Part shown: piece after piece, positions 20,618 through 30,464 of the stretch
How positions within the stretch are numbered: the stretch's first letter is position 1
Layout of the letters: the number at the start of each line of letters is the position of its first letter
From: Orientallactaga sibirica
Lineage: Eukaryota; Chordata; Mammalia; Rodentia; Dipodidae
Direction: 5' to 3'
DNA length: 64,000 nucleotides
NCBI GenBank assembly: GCA_036365145.1
Contig: JAEOAD010002279.1
Coordinates: 1,050,001 to 1,114,000 of the forward strand
Notes under the pieces: generated by a model
What the model was told of the DNA's origin: nothing
Database searches by the model: none
The model's input: only the letters and a program-made list of their open reading frames with translations
Program-made: the position numbers and the translations under genes

Positions 20618-20699
20618 CTGGTGAGCCCTTCTAAGAAACAGCACATGCCTTCTCTGGCCATAACACATAACAATGGGTTGGATGTTGGTTGATGGTGGC

Positions 20700-20795
20700 G
20701 TTTATATTTTAGCTATGTCTGCATTCTCAGTGCCTGGTGTATATGAAAGGGAACTGGTGGACACTTGTTGAATGATGGGAGGTGGTGAGGAACTA
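20700..20795 (+). mobile_element. L2 3' tail fragment
   Basis: TCAGTGCCTGGTGTATATGA then GTGGACACTTGTTGAATGAT recalls the L2 end (CAGTGCCTGGCACATAG, TTTGTTGAATGAATGAA). Confidence 0.5.
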
Positions 20796-20817
20796 AGATG
20801 TTAAAAATTCACATTTC

Positions 20818-20978
20818 AGCCGGGCGTGGTGGCGCATGCCTTTAATCCCAGCACTCGGGAGGCAGAGGTAGGAGAATCACCATGAGTTCGAGGCCACCCT
20901 GAGACTGCATAGTTAATTCCAGGTCAGCCTGGGCCGGAGTGAGACCCTACCTCGAAAAAACAAAAACAAAACAAAACA
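20818..20978 (+). mobile_element. B1 SINE
   Basis: AGCCGGGCGTGGTGGCGCAT start, AAAACAAAACAAAAC tail. Perfect TSD AAAAATTCACATTTC at 20803-20817 and after the tail, which suggests a fairly recent insertion. Confidence 0.97.
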
Positions 20979-20993
20979 AAAAATTCACATTTC

Positions 20994-22520
20994 CCTTTCT
21001 CACAATTATATTTCGTTTGTTTACAGCATCCAACAAGACATGGTGGTGAACGGAGGCTCTGAGTCTTCATGACGGAAGAACTCTTGTGCTACACAGAGGT
21101 ACATGTTCCTCTCTGGGTTTCTGGGTTCTTGTGAAATGCTGGTGGCTCGGGGGCTTCTTGTTGCTTTTAAGATGTGTGGGATGGTGCAGGGAGCCTTGGA
21201 GAGTCGGCATATAGGTGTTTTTCCACCGGTTCCTTTGTGGTTTTGATGAAACAACAACAACAAAAAAGAATATTGATTTTCCGTCTCCTTTTCTTTAGGA
21301 CCTAGTAAATATAATCTTTATTTTTTTCTGCCTGGCAAGTTTTAGCCTCTTCTAACAGAGTCTCTCGGATTGGTCTGACAACAATGTATGCACTTTGCTC
21401 TCATATGCCTGCCATTTCAATATGGTTACAGACAAAAGAAACCCTTGTCAAGTACAGACGATAAAGTCAAACATATCTGAGATGGTTGTTTCCACGTGAG
21501 AAACAGACGTGTATTTTATAAGCATTATTTGGGGTTCCTAAACTTTTAAATAGCAACTCTGAGTTATGTACTTCATACAGAAGGCAGAAAGCACAGTTGA
21601 AAACGCCTGTTCTTTTGACAAATGAGAAGCACACATTCTAATATCTACTCCTTTTTTGCCTGGGCTAATGCTGAATGAATCACAGACCAGTGGATGGATG
21701 TCCCTTCCAACACTTTTAATTAGCTGCATGGCCTATTAGGGTGAACAAAGTGTTGCTTTTCTGCCATAGATTACTCCCTACCCCCAATGGAATAGAAATC
21801 TTATTCTCCACAAGGTAATATTCATCCCTTCCCCAGCCAGACAAGCATAGAAAATTAAACAATGGTCTGTTAAAAAAAGCCCAGATAATGTATTTATCAT
21901 TTCCAGTTTATGTGAGTCTGCAAGGCAAATATGGGACCTTGTGGGGGGGGGGTAAAGGGACAAGGGAGGGAGATACGAAGCTGGACAATCTGAGACTTGT
22001 AAAATTCATTAAAAAATAGGAGGAACTATTGAAGACGAAAGAAATTAATTACTCTGAGTGACTCAAATGTCATTTAAGTGACCGGGAGAAGAGGCTGAGA
22101 ATCTTTTGTTCCGAGTTTCTGTAGCGAAGGAGGGAGGGGCCTGAGATCCTGCAGCTGTCAATTTTTGCATCTCCTTCGTGACTTATTGACACATTCAGCT
22201 GACTTGCGCCCCAGCCTCCTCTAATGAGTGGAGTTAAATGAGAAATGTGGTTGGAGCTGGAGAACCTTTGCCCCGTAGGCTGGCTGCGTGATTCACACGC
22301 GCATCCCAGCTTTGTAACCATCAGACTGGGGGAGGCAGGCAGCTTCCCACAGTGAGAGGAAGAGGCCAATCTCTTGAAGCTGGGCTGAGTTTTATATTAT
22401 TATTATTGCTTTTCCATCCACAAACTATTCTCTGAGGTGAAGTGAATATGGAATGACAAATTAAGGGTTTCTACAGAAGGAGGACTTGGGGGGCAGCTGT
22501 TCCCCAAAACAGTCATCTTT
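20994..22520. other. Repeat-free block, candidate conserved non-coding DNA
   Basis: About 1.5 kb without a SINE. 21700-21735 has TTTTAATTAGCTGCATGG. 22110-22380 is GC-richer. Frames are short and unlike known proteins. A 9-G run lies at about 21943-21951. Confidence 0.35.
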
Positions 22521-22535
22521 CTAGATTGCCTTTCT

Positions 22536-22785
22536 TTTTATTTTTTTTAAATATTTTATTTATTTATTTATTTATTTATGAGAGAGAGAGAGAGAGATAC
22601 AGAAATAGGCAGGTAGAGAGATAGAGAATGGGCGTGCCAGGGCCTCTAGCCGCTGCAAACAAACTCCAGATGCGTGTGCCCCCTTATGCACCTGGCTTAT
22701 GTGGGTCCTGGAGAATCAAGCCTCGAACCGTGTTCCTTAGGCTTCACAGGCAAGCGTTTAACCACTAAGCCATCTCTCCAGGCCC
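22536..22785 (-). mobile_element. tRNA-derived SINE, A-type, expanded B box
   Basis: Perfect 15-bp TSD CTAGATTGCCTTTCT at 22521-22535 and 22786-22800. (ATTT)n tail. Expanded B box (AATCAAGCCTCGAACC) at 22714-22729. Confidence 0.97.
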
Positions 22786-22800
22786 CTAGATTGCCTTTCT

Positions 22801-23043
22801 AATAAATCTTTTGGATGCATTCTGCCTATTGACAGAGGATGAAAATATATAGATGTGGTGACTTCAGAGTTTGACATCAGGGGACTAGAAGAGATGCTTT
22901 TTCTCGGATCTGGGCTTTAACCAGCCTCAGGAAATCTTGGTTTTATTTTGAACTTTGTCACCCAGTAGCAGTGATCCCCCCCCCGCCGACATATCTCAGC
23001 CTGGTCGCCCCTTCCTCGGTTGGGTCACTTATAAAGTGAGAAC
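22801..23043. other. Short unique stretch
   Basis: Nothing recognisable apart from a C-rich tract (CCCCCCCCGCC) at about 22977-22986. Confidence 0.35.
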
Positions 23044-23064
23044 AACAATGTCTGTCTTCCATGC

Positions 23065-23181
23065 ATGGTAGAGACTTTAATCCCAGCACTCGGGAGGCAG
23101 AGGTAGGAGGATCGCTGAGAGTTAACCCTGAGAAGTTAATTCCAGGTCAGCCTGGACCAGAGTGAAACCATGTTGCAAAAC

Positions 23182-23210
<29 letters not shown>
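23065..23210 (+). mobile_element. B1 SINE, 5'-truncated and internally deleted
   Basis: Starts at CATGGTAGAGACTTTAATCC. The body skips from GAGAGTT to AACCCTGAGAAGTTAATTCC. About 28 A in the tail. Long TSD beginning AACAATGTCTGTCTTCC at 23044-23067 and 23211-23234 (24 bp), partly overlapping the element start. Confidence 0.93.
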
Positions 23211-23213
<3 letters not shown>

Positions 23214-23414
23214 AATGTCTGTCTTCCATGCATGTGATCCCTCATCTATTTAATCAGACATCCTGTTTTCATCTAGTTTTGATCCTGTTTTCTAGTTTTG
23301 ACTCTTTCACATTGAGAAAACTCACTGATCTGCACTCCTCCCCAGGGTCAAAGTTAAGGGGCTTGCAAGTTTTTTTTTTTTTTCTGGTTTGTTCTATTAG
23401 AAATAAATATTGCA

Positions 23415-23655
23415 GGCTGGAGAAAGGGCTTAGTGGTTAAGGCGTTTGCCTGCAAAGCCTAAGGACCCACGTTTGACTCTCCAGATCCTGCGTGAGCCAG
23501 ACGCACAAAGGTGAGGCAAGCGCAAAGTCGCACGTGCCCACTAGGTGGCATGAGTGTCTGGAGTTCCATTGCAGTGGCTGAGGCCCTGGCGCACCAGTTC
23601 TCTCTCTCTCTCTCGATTTCTCTAAATAAAAAAAAAAAAAAAGTAAAATATAAAA
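23415..23655 (+). mobile_element. tRNA-derived SINE, C-type
   Basis: C-type body: GTTTGACTCTCCAGATCC, GACGCACAAAGGTGAGGC, GCCCACTAGGTGGCATG. Short CTCT tract, A-run tail. One of four C-type copies here (also 36188, 45087, 46602). Confidence 0.95.
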
Positions 23656-23798
23656 AGAAAGAAATAGCGCCCTGAGGACTTCTTTCAGAAGAGATTGCTG
23701 TCTGGTTTGCCTGAGATGCATTGCTTTGAAGGCATTTGGAGGCATGGGGTCCATCTCTCCAGGCAGTCCTAAGGAGTATGACTTCTCCAGTTACTGTC

Positions 23799-24136
23799 TG
23801 TGGTGGTTTGATTCAGGGGTCCCCCATAAACTTAGGTCTTCTGAATGTTAGTCTCCCTAGCTGATGGCAATTGAAAATTAACACCTCCTGGAGGTAGTAT
23901 ATTGTTGGAGGTGGGCTGATAGGTGTTATAGCAAGTTTCCCCATGCCAGTGTTTGGCACACTCTCCTGTTGCTGTTGTCCACCTGATGTCGGCGAGGGGG
24001 TGATGTCCACTCTCTGCACATGTTGTTGTGTTCCTTCCCTGGGAGCCCATAAGCCAAAATATACCTTTTTTTTTTTTCTCCACAAGCTGCTCTTGGTTGG
24101 GTGATTCCTGCTGGTAATGGGACCCTGACAGTGACA
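23799..24136 (+). mobile_element. URR1-like hAT non-autonomous element
   Basis: Starts TGTGGTGGTTTGATTCAGG, includes CTCCTGTTGCTGTTGTCCAC and ends near GGACCCTGACAGTGACA. It is the reverse-orientation partner of 2709-3309. Family name from memory of rodent URR1; I did not establish terminal inverted repeats or an 8-bp TSD. Confidence 0.6.
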
Positions 24137-25092
24137 CTATCATTCTGAGAGGTGGTGCTGAATCAGGCACTGGGAGTTGCATCTGTGAAGAGCTTCAGAG
24201 GTTGTTGATTCCTGGACAAAGGGGACAATGGAGAAAACTAGAAGGGCCAGAAGACGAGAGAGGACAAGAGAGCTTTGAGAAGCCTTGGGAAAGGAGGGAA
24301 CTCCAGTGTTAGCAGCCAGGGTGGTGGGCACATAGAAGGGAGGGCAGTATGGAGACTCTACACCTGACAGTGGTCATCAAGTAATTGTAGCTTCCAGAAG
24401 TGTGGAGAAGATCCAGTAAGTCCCTCATAGGGCTTAGAAAGGCACAACTGGAAAACCCCAGAAGAATAATGCTTGCAAGTGTGCTGGACAGTGAGGATGC
24501 TGTTTGAGCTCCTCCCTAAAGGATGAGTGGCCCCATGCTAGGTGAGAAGGGGTTCAGGAGGGACACGAAGGCCTATGAAGGCTGTCAACTCACAGCAGCA
24601 GTGGCCCACACACAAGTGCCCTGTTACCTTTTTCTGCAGCAACTACAGCTGTGCTCATCAGCATCCACTCTGTGGTGGTCAGAAGCTCCCGTGCAGTTGT
24701 TGTTCCTTACAGATGGACACGGGGCATTGCCTGCCTGTGCTGTTTGCCACCCGTGTGGTGGTGGCCTGACTTCTGGTCTGTCCGGGGAAAGCTCAGAATG
24801 CATAGTGAAAAATTATCAAAGCCGCTATCACAGTGTTTCGGTGTTGTTTTGAGCTGCTTTTTTTTTGTTTTTGGTCATGTATTTTTTTGTAAATGTTTAA
24901 AGGTCTTTCGTTGTCATAACTGAGCCATGGGCTGCATTTTTCATTTTTGTGTTCATTTCCAACCATCCGAGGTGAGACATCATGCCTTCTCGTGGGGGTA
25001 AGAGCACCCTAACGACACAGCAAATCTTTTCTCCTGCTGTTCTTTCTCTCTGTTTCCTCCGTCTTCAATTCATTCCTTTGGTGCCTGTAATG
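24137..25092. other. Unclassified stretch, no gene recognised
   Basis: About 950 bp with no SINE. Composition is smooth and moderately GC-rich, and it lies between a hAT-like element and an LTR. It could be an unrecognised LTR or ERV part or plain unique DNA. Several overlapping plus frames of 75-109 residues at 24523-24923 show no domain. Confidence 0.35.
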
Positions 25093-25113
25093 CCCAGTTC
25101 ACGGCGCCCCCAG

Positions 25114-25605
25114 TGACCACCAAGGAAGACCAAACACATATGCAAACGCAAAGAGCTTTTACTCGGGCTTAAGCTCAGTCTCTTGCCTTCACCAACACAG
25201 TGGATCTATGCAAGAGCCAGGAGAAGCAGAAAATGGCGGGCTTTTTATTGAGGTTTGAGCAAGGGGGAGGGACTATCACCTATGCAACTACATGACTGGC
25301 TAATTTGAACATTAACTGTACTTGGGGGTTCTTGATTGGTCTTAGGATTTTGGCGGGCTAGGTCTAGGGGAATTTCAAACTTAATTGGCTCAGCAAGCAG
25401 CAGTTACATTTGAACAGGTTGACGCGCATGGTTACATTCATTTGATTGGTTGACATTTACAAAACTCTGAGACGGTGGATCTTATTGGGCCATCCAGCCC
25501 AGGACAGCAAGAATGTTGAGTCATGCTCACACAGCAAGTTTATGGTTTTTCCCTGGTACTGCTTGTTCTTCCTTTGATTTTGGGAACTCGCCCCTGTGGC
25601 CTACA
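25114..25605 (-). mobile_element. Endogenous retrovirus LTR (gammaretrovirus-like), minus strand
   Basis: In minus-strand sense the element begins TGTAGGCCACAGGGGCGAG and ends GTGGTCA. U3 has CCAAT-type boxes (ACCAATCAAATG, GCCAATTAAG, ACCAATCAAG) and a TATA-like CAATAAAAAGCCC. R/U5 has a PolyA-like CCCGAGTAAAAGCTCTTTG. Downstream in sense lies CTGGGGGCGCC: TGGGGGC equals the first seven bases of a proline-type primer site, then the match fails. No gag-pol-env follows, so this is a solo or near-solo LTR. Class is an inference. Confidence 0.6.
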
Positions 25606-25865
25606 GAGTGACTGAGGCCTGTCATGGTGCTACTGTGGCCTGGGTCTTTCAGTGCCTCCTGTATACCTCCTTATTTATTGTCATTTTCTCACGTTCCCTC
25701 TACCCTCCTCTCTTTCCTCTGCTGTCACATTTGTCCACTTGCAAGGAAATAGATGAGTCTAGATACCAGGCACCTCAGCTAGGGACACTCCCAGTGTGCA
25801 GTTCTGTTGGTGGTGTTGGGGTTGCTTTCCAAAACTGAATGGCCCACGTTAAAATATCTGCTCCA
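25606..25865. other. Short unique stretch beside LTR
   Basis: Nothing recognised. AAAATATCTGCTCC at its end is the TSD of the next SINE. Confidence 0.35.
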
Positions 25866-26090
25866 GTACTGGAGGGGTGGTTCGTGGTTAAGGTCCTTGC
25901 TTGCAGAGCCAAAGGACCTAGGTTTGATTCCCCAGGACCCATGTAAGCCAGATGCACAAGGTGGTGCATGTGTCTGGAGTTCGTCTGCAGAGGTGGGAAA
26001 CCCTGCTGTGCCCATTCTCTCTCTCTCTCTCTCTTTCTTTCTCTCTCTCTCTCTGCCGCATTCTCTCAAAGAAATAAATAAAAATAATTA
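25866..26090 (+). mobile_element. tRNA-derived SINE, A-type
   Basis: TACTGGAGGGGTGGTTCGTGG start (mutated A box), B box GGTTTGATTCC, long CT tract. TSD AAAATATCTGCTCC / AAAATATCTGTCCC. Confidence 0.92.
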
Positions 26091-26104
26091 GAAAATATCT
26101 GTCC

Positions 26105-26627
26105 CAATCCACAGCGGGAGATAATAATAATCAGGTGATAATAATGCTTTTCTCACAATATTGTAAAAATTCAACAAGATCACGCACGTGAGAGGGTCTG
26201 AAATAAAGCATAGTCTTAGTTTACAGTGCTAGCTGTTATGGTTGATCCTGAAAATGCAGAATGTATTGGTTCTTTGGCAACAAGGAGGAACAACACTCTG
26301 GCGATATTTTCCTACATTCCAGCTGGTCCAGGAAAATGGAAAGACCTGGAGCGAGAGGCACAGAGGGTCACTTGGGCTGTGAGCGCACAGGGAGGAATGA
26401 TCCAGAAGCTGTTAATCATAAGCCCCACAGGTTTCTATGTTGCCACAGGGTCTGGTTGACAGAATCTCAGAGAATGCTTTCTCAGCGATAAGGGCCCTTC
26501 CAAACACAGTGAGGGATATGCGCCAACACGGCCACCCTCAATGATGTGACGCAGGACTCCGCCTCTAGGATGCTTCCAGTTAGATGGGTGCCGAGGACGG
26601 TCATGGGAAGTTGGGGGTCCTCGCTGT
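26105..26627 (-). other. Unclassified; part may be ERV leader
   Basis: 26590-26627, in minus-strand sense AACAGCGAGGACCCCC onward, lies just downstream of the primer site and would be retroviral leader. The rest (26105-26590) shows no gag similarity that I can see, and its origin is unclear. Confidence 0.35.
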
Positions 26628-26648
26628 TCCCAGGGTTGTTGGCCACCA
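26628..26648 (-). promoter_or_regulatory. Degenerate retroviral primer-binding site (tRNA-Phe type)
   Basis: On the minus strand this begins TGGTGGCC and ends ACCCTGGGA, close to the Phe-type primer site used by IAP elements (TGGTGCCGAAACCCGGGA), with a few changes and extra bases. It sits one base from the CA that would end the LTR at 26650. Confidence 0.6.
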
Positions 26649-26649
26649 A

Positions 26650-27407
26650 TGTTCTGGACGCAGAAGGAGCTGGGGGGAGCAGGGTCTTAGAACGGGTGAG
26701 TGCGGCGGGCAGTGAACCACCCTGGAGATGGTCTGATGGATATCATGCTCTCGTTTATTCAAAAGGAGGGTGGGTTTATAAACACTTGAGAAAGGTTGAG
26801 AAGGCACATACAGACTATAAGGTGATTGGATACATAGGTTTAGGGGTCGCTATCTAATTGGCTGGTGTTGGAAGGCAGAAGTCATGAGGGAGAAGCTGCA
26901 AGGGAGATAACAGAAGAGGTGGGAAAAGCTATGCGACTTCATCCACATATTGGATGGCTACAGCTGCAGGGAGACTGTTGACTACCATATAAGGGTCTCT
27001 TGGGCAGCTGGCCACAAGGTCAGGAACTGTGGGGAGGGGGGCAAAACCTGATTATGGAATGCTCGGGTGATTTGGGGATGTGGGGAGGGCCTGCCTGCTC
27101 CACCTCCACTAGGTGAAGATGGGGCACACTATGACCTTGAGAAGGGAGGGCCAGCACCATCGCCAGAGTGGGGTTCCCAACGCTAAGGCCAGCTGCAACC
27201 TGCACAGTGCAAGGTCCCCGGCCATGTCCAACAGGCCAGGCCAGCTTCCTCACAGTCCCAGCCCGTGTTTAGCAATGCCCGACAGGAAGTGAGGAGGGTA
27301 GATGGGAAGTACTACAACAGGAAGTGAGAAGGATAGATGGGAAGTGCAGCTCTTATTTTCTTACCTGCCGATGGGCGGTCAATGGGGATATCTGACCTAA
27401 GGCGACA
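26650..27407 (-). mobile_element. IAP-like (ERVK) LTR, minus strand, outer end uncertain
   Basis: Sense-strand order: U3 with CCAATCACC and GCCAATTAG boxes, TATA-like GTTTATAAACCC, then within about 20 bp a PolyA-like TTTTGAATAAACGAGAG, then U5 ending CCAGAACA followed by T and the primer site. The short TATA-to-PolyA distance implies a short R region. The U3 start is either near 27233 (sense TGTTGGACATGG) or near 27407 (sense TGTCGCCTTAGG); the second would include the 35-bp repeats. No intact retroviral gene is visible. Confidence 0.6.
27281..27350. repeat. Two tandem 35-bp units with ETS-like motifs
   Basis: 27281-27315 and 27316-27350 differ at only a few positions. Each contains CAGGAAGTGAG and GGGAAGT, giving four GGAAGT cores in 70 bp. 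Either a retroviral U3 enhancer repeat or a simple local duplication. Confidence 0.8.
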
Positions 27408-28082
27408 CCTCCCCCATTCCTCCTGGGCTTGTCCAGGGCTTTCTGTGTACTTATTATTTGGTTTTCTACCATTTGCATAAATGGATGATCCAACTTGTTA
27501 AGAGAGAGGATTTACCATGGGCCACAGGTTGGAAGATTCTAGCCCATGATTGGTTGGCCTGGGACGAGACAGCACGTAGTGGCAGGAGCGCATGGTAGAG
27601 CAAACTGCTCACGTGGTCGCCAAGGAGCAGAAGAGAGAAGGCCAGAGATGAATGCCCCAGTAGTGACACAATAGTGGTGTGTCAGGACAGAGGGCGGCAT
27701 TGTGCCTGGTGCCCTGACCAGAGGTCCTGGCTTCTCCATGTCCCCCTCATGAGCAAGCCAGGAAGCAGTGAACCCCAAGGGTCCACTTGGGCTCTCATGG
27801 CCTTCAGCTCGTGTTCTGGGGTTCAGGGCTGCTTCTGCTCCTCCACTGTGTCCCGTGGTCTTCAGGGTGGTCTGCTGAGCAGGCGTCCAGCTCCAGCATC
27901 CGATGTGAAATGACATCCGTAGGCAGCTTAGCCTGCTCCCACGATTGCATGGAGCCAAGTAAATAAATAAATCATGCCTGTTGATTAAGTGTGCATTGAT
28001 GTATGATGTATTATCTATTCATTTATGTGAGAAGCAGAATGAGTCACTAGATTATATGTGTGCATGTATGTACACATATGTG
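27408..28082. other. Unclassified, possibly LTR- or hAT-related
   Basis: 27500-27640 (TTTACCATGGGCCACAGG, GCAGGAGCGCATGGTAGAGC, GAGCAGAAGAGAGAAGGCC) resembles the middle of rodent URR1/LTR-type repeats, but I could not assign it. The remainder is unique, with no coding domain. Confidence 0.35.
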
Positions 28083-28209
28083 TGTATATATCTATATCTA
28101 TATCTATATCTATATCTATATCTATATCTATATCTATATCTATATATCTATATATCTATATATCTATATATCTATATATCTATATATCTATATATCTATA
28201 TATCTATAT

Positions 28210-28257
<48 letters not shown>
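28083..28257. repeat. Compound microsatellite (TATATC)n-(TATATATC)n-(TA)n
   Basis: Three phases: about nine 6-bp TATATC units, about eight 8-bp TATATATC units, then about 22 TA units after a TATCAATA interruption. Short frames across it encode only Tyr/Ile/Ser repeats and are not genes. Confidence 0.97.
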
Positions 28258-28258
<1 letters not shown>

Positions 28259-28345
28259 GTACTAGCGGTCATTTAGGCTCCTGCAGCTGACCCCCCCCCA
28301 CTGATACAGATAATCATAAGCTTTTTAAAAAAGATATTGTTTAAA

Positions 28346-28563
28346 AATATTCTATTTTTTAATTTTTTTTAGTTTTTATTTATTTGAGAGAGTCAGAGAG
28401 AGAGAGAGAGATGATGGGCACGCCTGAGCCTCTAGCCACTGCAAATGAACTCCAGGCTCATGTGCCCCTTGTGCATCTGGCTTACGTGGGTCCTGGAGAA
28501 TCAAACCAGGATCCTTTGGCTTTTCAGGCAAACGCTTTAACTGCGAAGCCATCTCTTCAGCCC
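28346..28563 (-). mobile_element. tRNA-derived SINE, A-type
   Basis: Tail TTTTTATTTATTTGAGAGAG, body, B box (reverse) GAATCAAACC, 5' end CCATCTCTTCAGCCCC. Confidence 0.92.
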
Positions 28564-28576
28564 CACGAGTTGAACT

Positions 28577-28800
28577 TTTGCCAGGCTTGATGGCGCACAG
28601 CCCTATAAGCCCAACTACTCAGCTGCGTGGGAGGTTGAGGCAGGAGAATGACAAGTTCAAGCTTAGCCTAAGCTGCTCAGGGAGGCCTTGTCTCCAAATG
28701 GAAAGTAAGACGCAGGTTAGGGGACGTAGCTCGGTATTTACCTAAAAATACATGACTCCCTCGGCCCAGTGCCCAGAACTTCAGAACTCATTATAAAGTA
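28577..28800 (+). mobile_element. B4-like composite SINE (7SL half plus ID/tRNA half), old
   Basis: GCCAGGCTTGATGGCGCACAG and GGAGGTTGAGGCAGGAGAAT (7SL half) are followed by GGGGACGTAGCTCGGTA and GGCCCAGTGCCCAGAACTTC (ID-like tRNA half). This is the layout of ancient rodent B1-dID/B4 elements. Confidence 0.7.
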
Positions 28801-28829
28801 AGCAGGTTAGGACACTCCACGTGTTCACA

Positions 28830-29220
28830 GGCGTCTAACACTTGTAATAAGTGGGCACAATGGGGGTATGTGGTTCGTATATGCATTGTATCACAATCAA
28901 CTCAGAGTAGTTATCTTAATCCATCACTCTGAACACTTTTCGTTTCTTTGTGGGGTGAGAACATTCTAGTCATTTTGAAATATCCGCTACTGCATTAACT
29001 ACAACCCCCACGCCCCGCCTCTGCACTGCAGAACATCGGAGCTCATCCATCCCATGTCACTGTTTTTGTACCCGTCGGCAGCATGTGGCTGTCTTCTTGC
29101 CTGTTCCCTCCTCTACTCATTTGGCCTAAGAGACTATCTGTCATACACTACCATTCTGGCGTTGCTACTAAATCTTTCTACTATGTTTTGAAGTGAGAGT
29201 GAATCAAGGATATTCTTACT
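28830..29220 (-). mobile_element. Ancient L1M 3' UTR fragment
   Basis: GTGAGAACATTCTAGTC, TTTTGAAATATCCGCTACTG, ATTAACTACAACCCCC, CAGAACATCGGAGCTCATCC, TTTGTACCCGTCGGC and ACTACCATTCTGG follow the reverse-complement order of the L1MA/L1MB tail step by step. Best preserved of the L1M pieces here. Confidence 0.75.
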
Positions 29221-29330
29221 TTCTTTAAATAAATATCTGGAAATAGCAGTAACCCATATTCTTGTACTATTCTAGATCTACCAGAGTAACTCTTTGTCTA
29301 TATTCTTTCCTTTAAAAAAATTGAAGTAGG

Positions 29331-29545
29331 GGCTGGAGAGATGGCTTAGTGGTTAAAATGCTTGCCTGCAAAGCCAAAGGACCCAGGTTTGATTCCCCAG
29401 GACCCACGTAAGCCAGATGCACAAGAGGGCACATGCATCTGGAGTTCATTTGCAGTGGCTGGAGGCCCTGGCACACCCGTTCTCTCTCTATCTCTCTGTC
29501 TGCCTCTTTCCCTCTCTCAAATAAATAAATAAAATTTAAAAATAT
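29331..29545 (+). mobile_element. tRNA-derived SINE, A-type
   Basis: GGCTGGAGAGATGGCTTAGTGG start, GGTTTGATTCCCCAGGACCC, CTCT tract, AAATAAATAAATAAAA tail. A B1 begins a few bases after its tail. Confidence 0.95.
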
Positions 29546-29551
29546 ATACAT

Positions 29552-29711
29552 GCCGGGTGTGGTGGCACACACCTTTAATCCCAGCACTCAGGAGACAGAG
29601 GTAGGAGAATTGCCATGAGTTCGAGGCCACCCTGAGACTACATAGTGAATTCCACATCAGCCTGGGCTAGAGTGAGACCTTACCTTGAAAAACTAAAAAA
29701 AAAAAAAAGAA
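29552..29711 (+). mobile_element. B1 SINE
   Basis: GCCGGGTGTGGTGGCACACA start, about 14 A in the tail, then (TA)6 and GTATG. Inserted into the A/T-rich end of the preceding SINE. Confidence 0.95.
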
Positions 29712-29789
29712 CATATATATATATATGTATGTAAATGAATGCATAGTAGCTCATTTTATTTATTATTTATGTGTTTGCTTCTCTGTGTG

Positions 29790-30155
29790 TGTGTGTGTGC
29801 ATGTATGTGATGTGGCGTGTGTGGTGTATGCACATATATGTGCCCTTGCTGTGCCCACGGGTGGGGTTGGGGGGAGTGGCTTGCCTGCAAAGGCTGGAAT
29901 GGAAAGTTGAGTGAACTGCTCCATCCCTCTTCCCTCTGGTTTTGTTTGGAGTCCTTTTACTAATTCCGGAGCTTGTGGGGTTCTGAAGGTTCTCTCTGCT
30001 CCCTTGCAGGCCAGGGGTCCGAAATGCACAGGGCCACACCCAGCTATTTTTTTTTATTTGGGGTGTGGAGATTTGAACTCATGCAGACTCAGGCCCTCAC
30101 AGGTCCTCCTGCCTGCTTAGGAAGTGCACTTAGCCAAGGAGTCATCTCTTCAGTC
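29790..30155 (-). mobile_element. Old rodent SINE composite, diverged
   Basis: GTGTGGAGATTTGAACTCAT, CTCACAGGTCCTCCTGCC and GAGTCATCTCTTCAGTCC resemble the reversed 5' half of old tRNA-type rodent SINEs. The upstream part (GT-rich, then GC-rich) is unclear. Confidence 0.4.
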
Positions 30156-30464
30156 CAGTACTTTATTTTGAAATGGCTATTATGTACTGAGAATGAGTTT
30201 TAAAATTCTCTTAATTGAATTTAATTGAATTCCAATTTTAATCTAAACATGGAGCTTAGAGTTTAGGAAAAAAAGACCAAAACAAAACAAACAAACAAAC
30301 AAACAAAAACTATGATTCCTAATGTGGGTAAACTTCTTCCAGTCTTCGGTGACACATTTTTTAGAGCATTTCATTTTATAAGATAATGCATATAAACATC
30401 AACTGATTTGCCTCACTTTCCCTATTCTAAATACCTTAGTAAATAAGCATTTCAAATGACCAAA

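Noticed and set aside
27539..27958. 139-residue minus frame in GC-richer DNA
   Set aside because: No recognisable domain, start context or splice sites; the area is probably repeat-derived.
28058..28276. Frames encoding long Tyr-Ile-Ser repeats
   Set aside because: Pure translation of the TA-rich microsatellite.
29725..30039. Cys-rich frames near a GT tract
   Set aside because: The Cys/Val runs are GT-repeat translation; the rest overlaps an old SINE composite.
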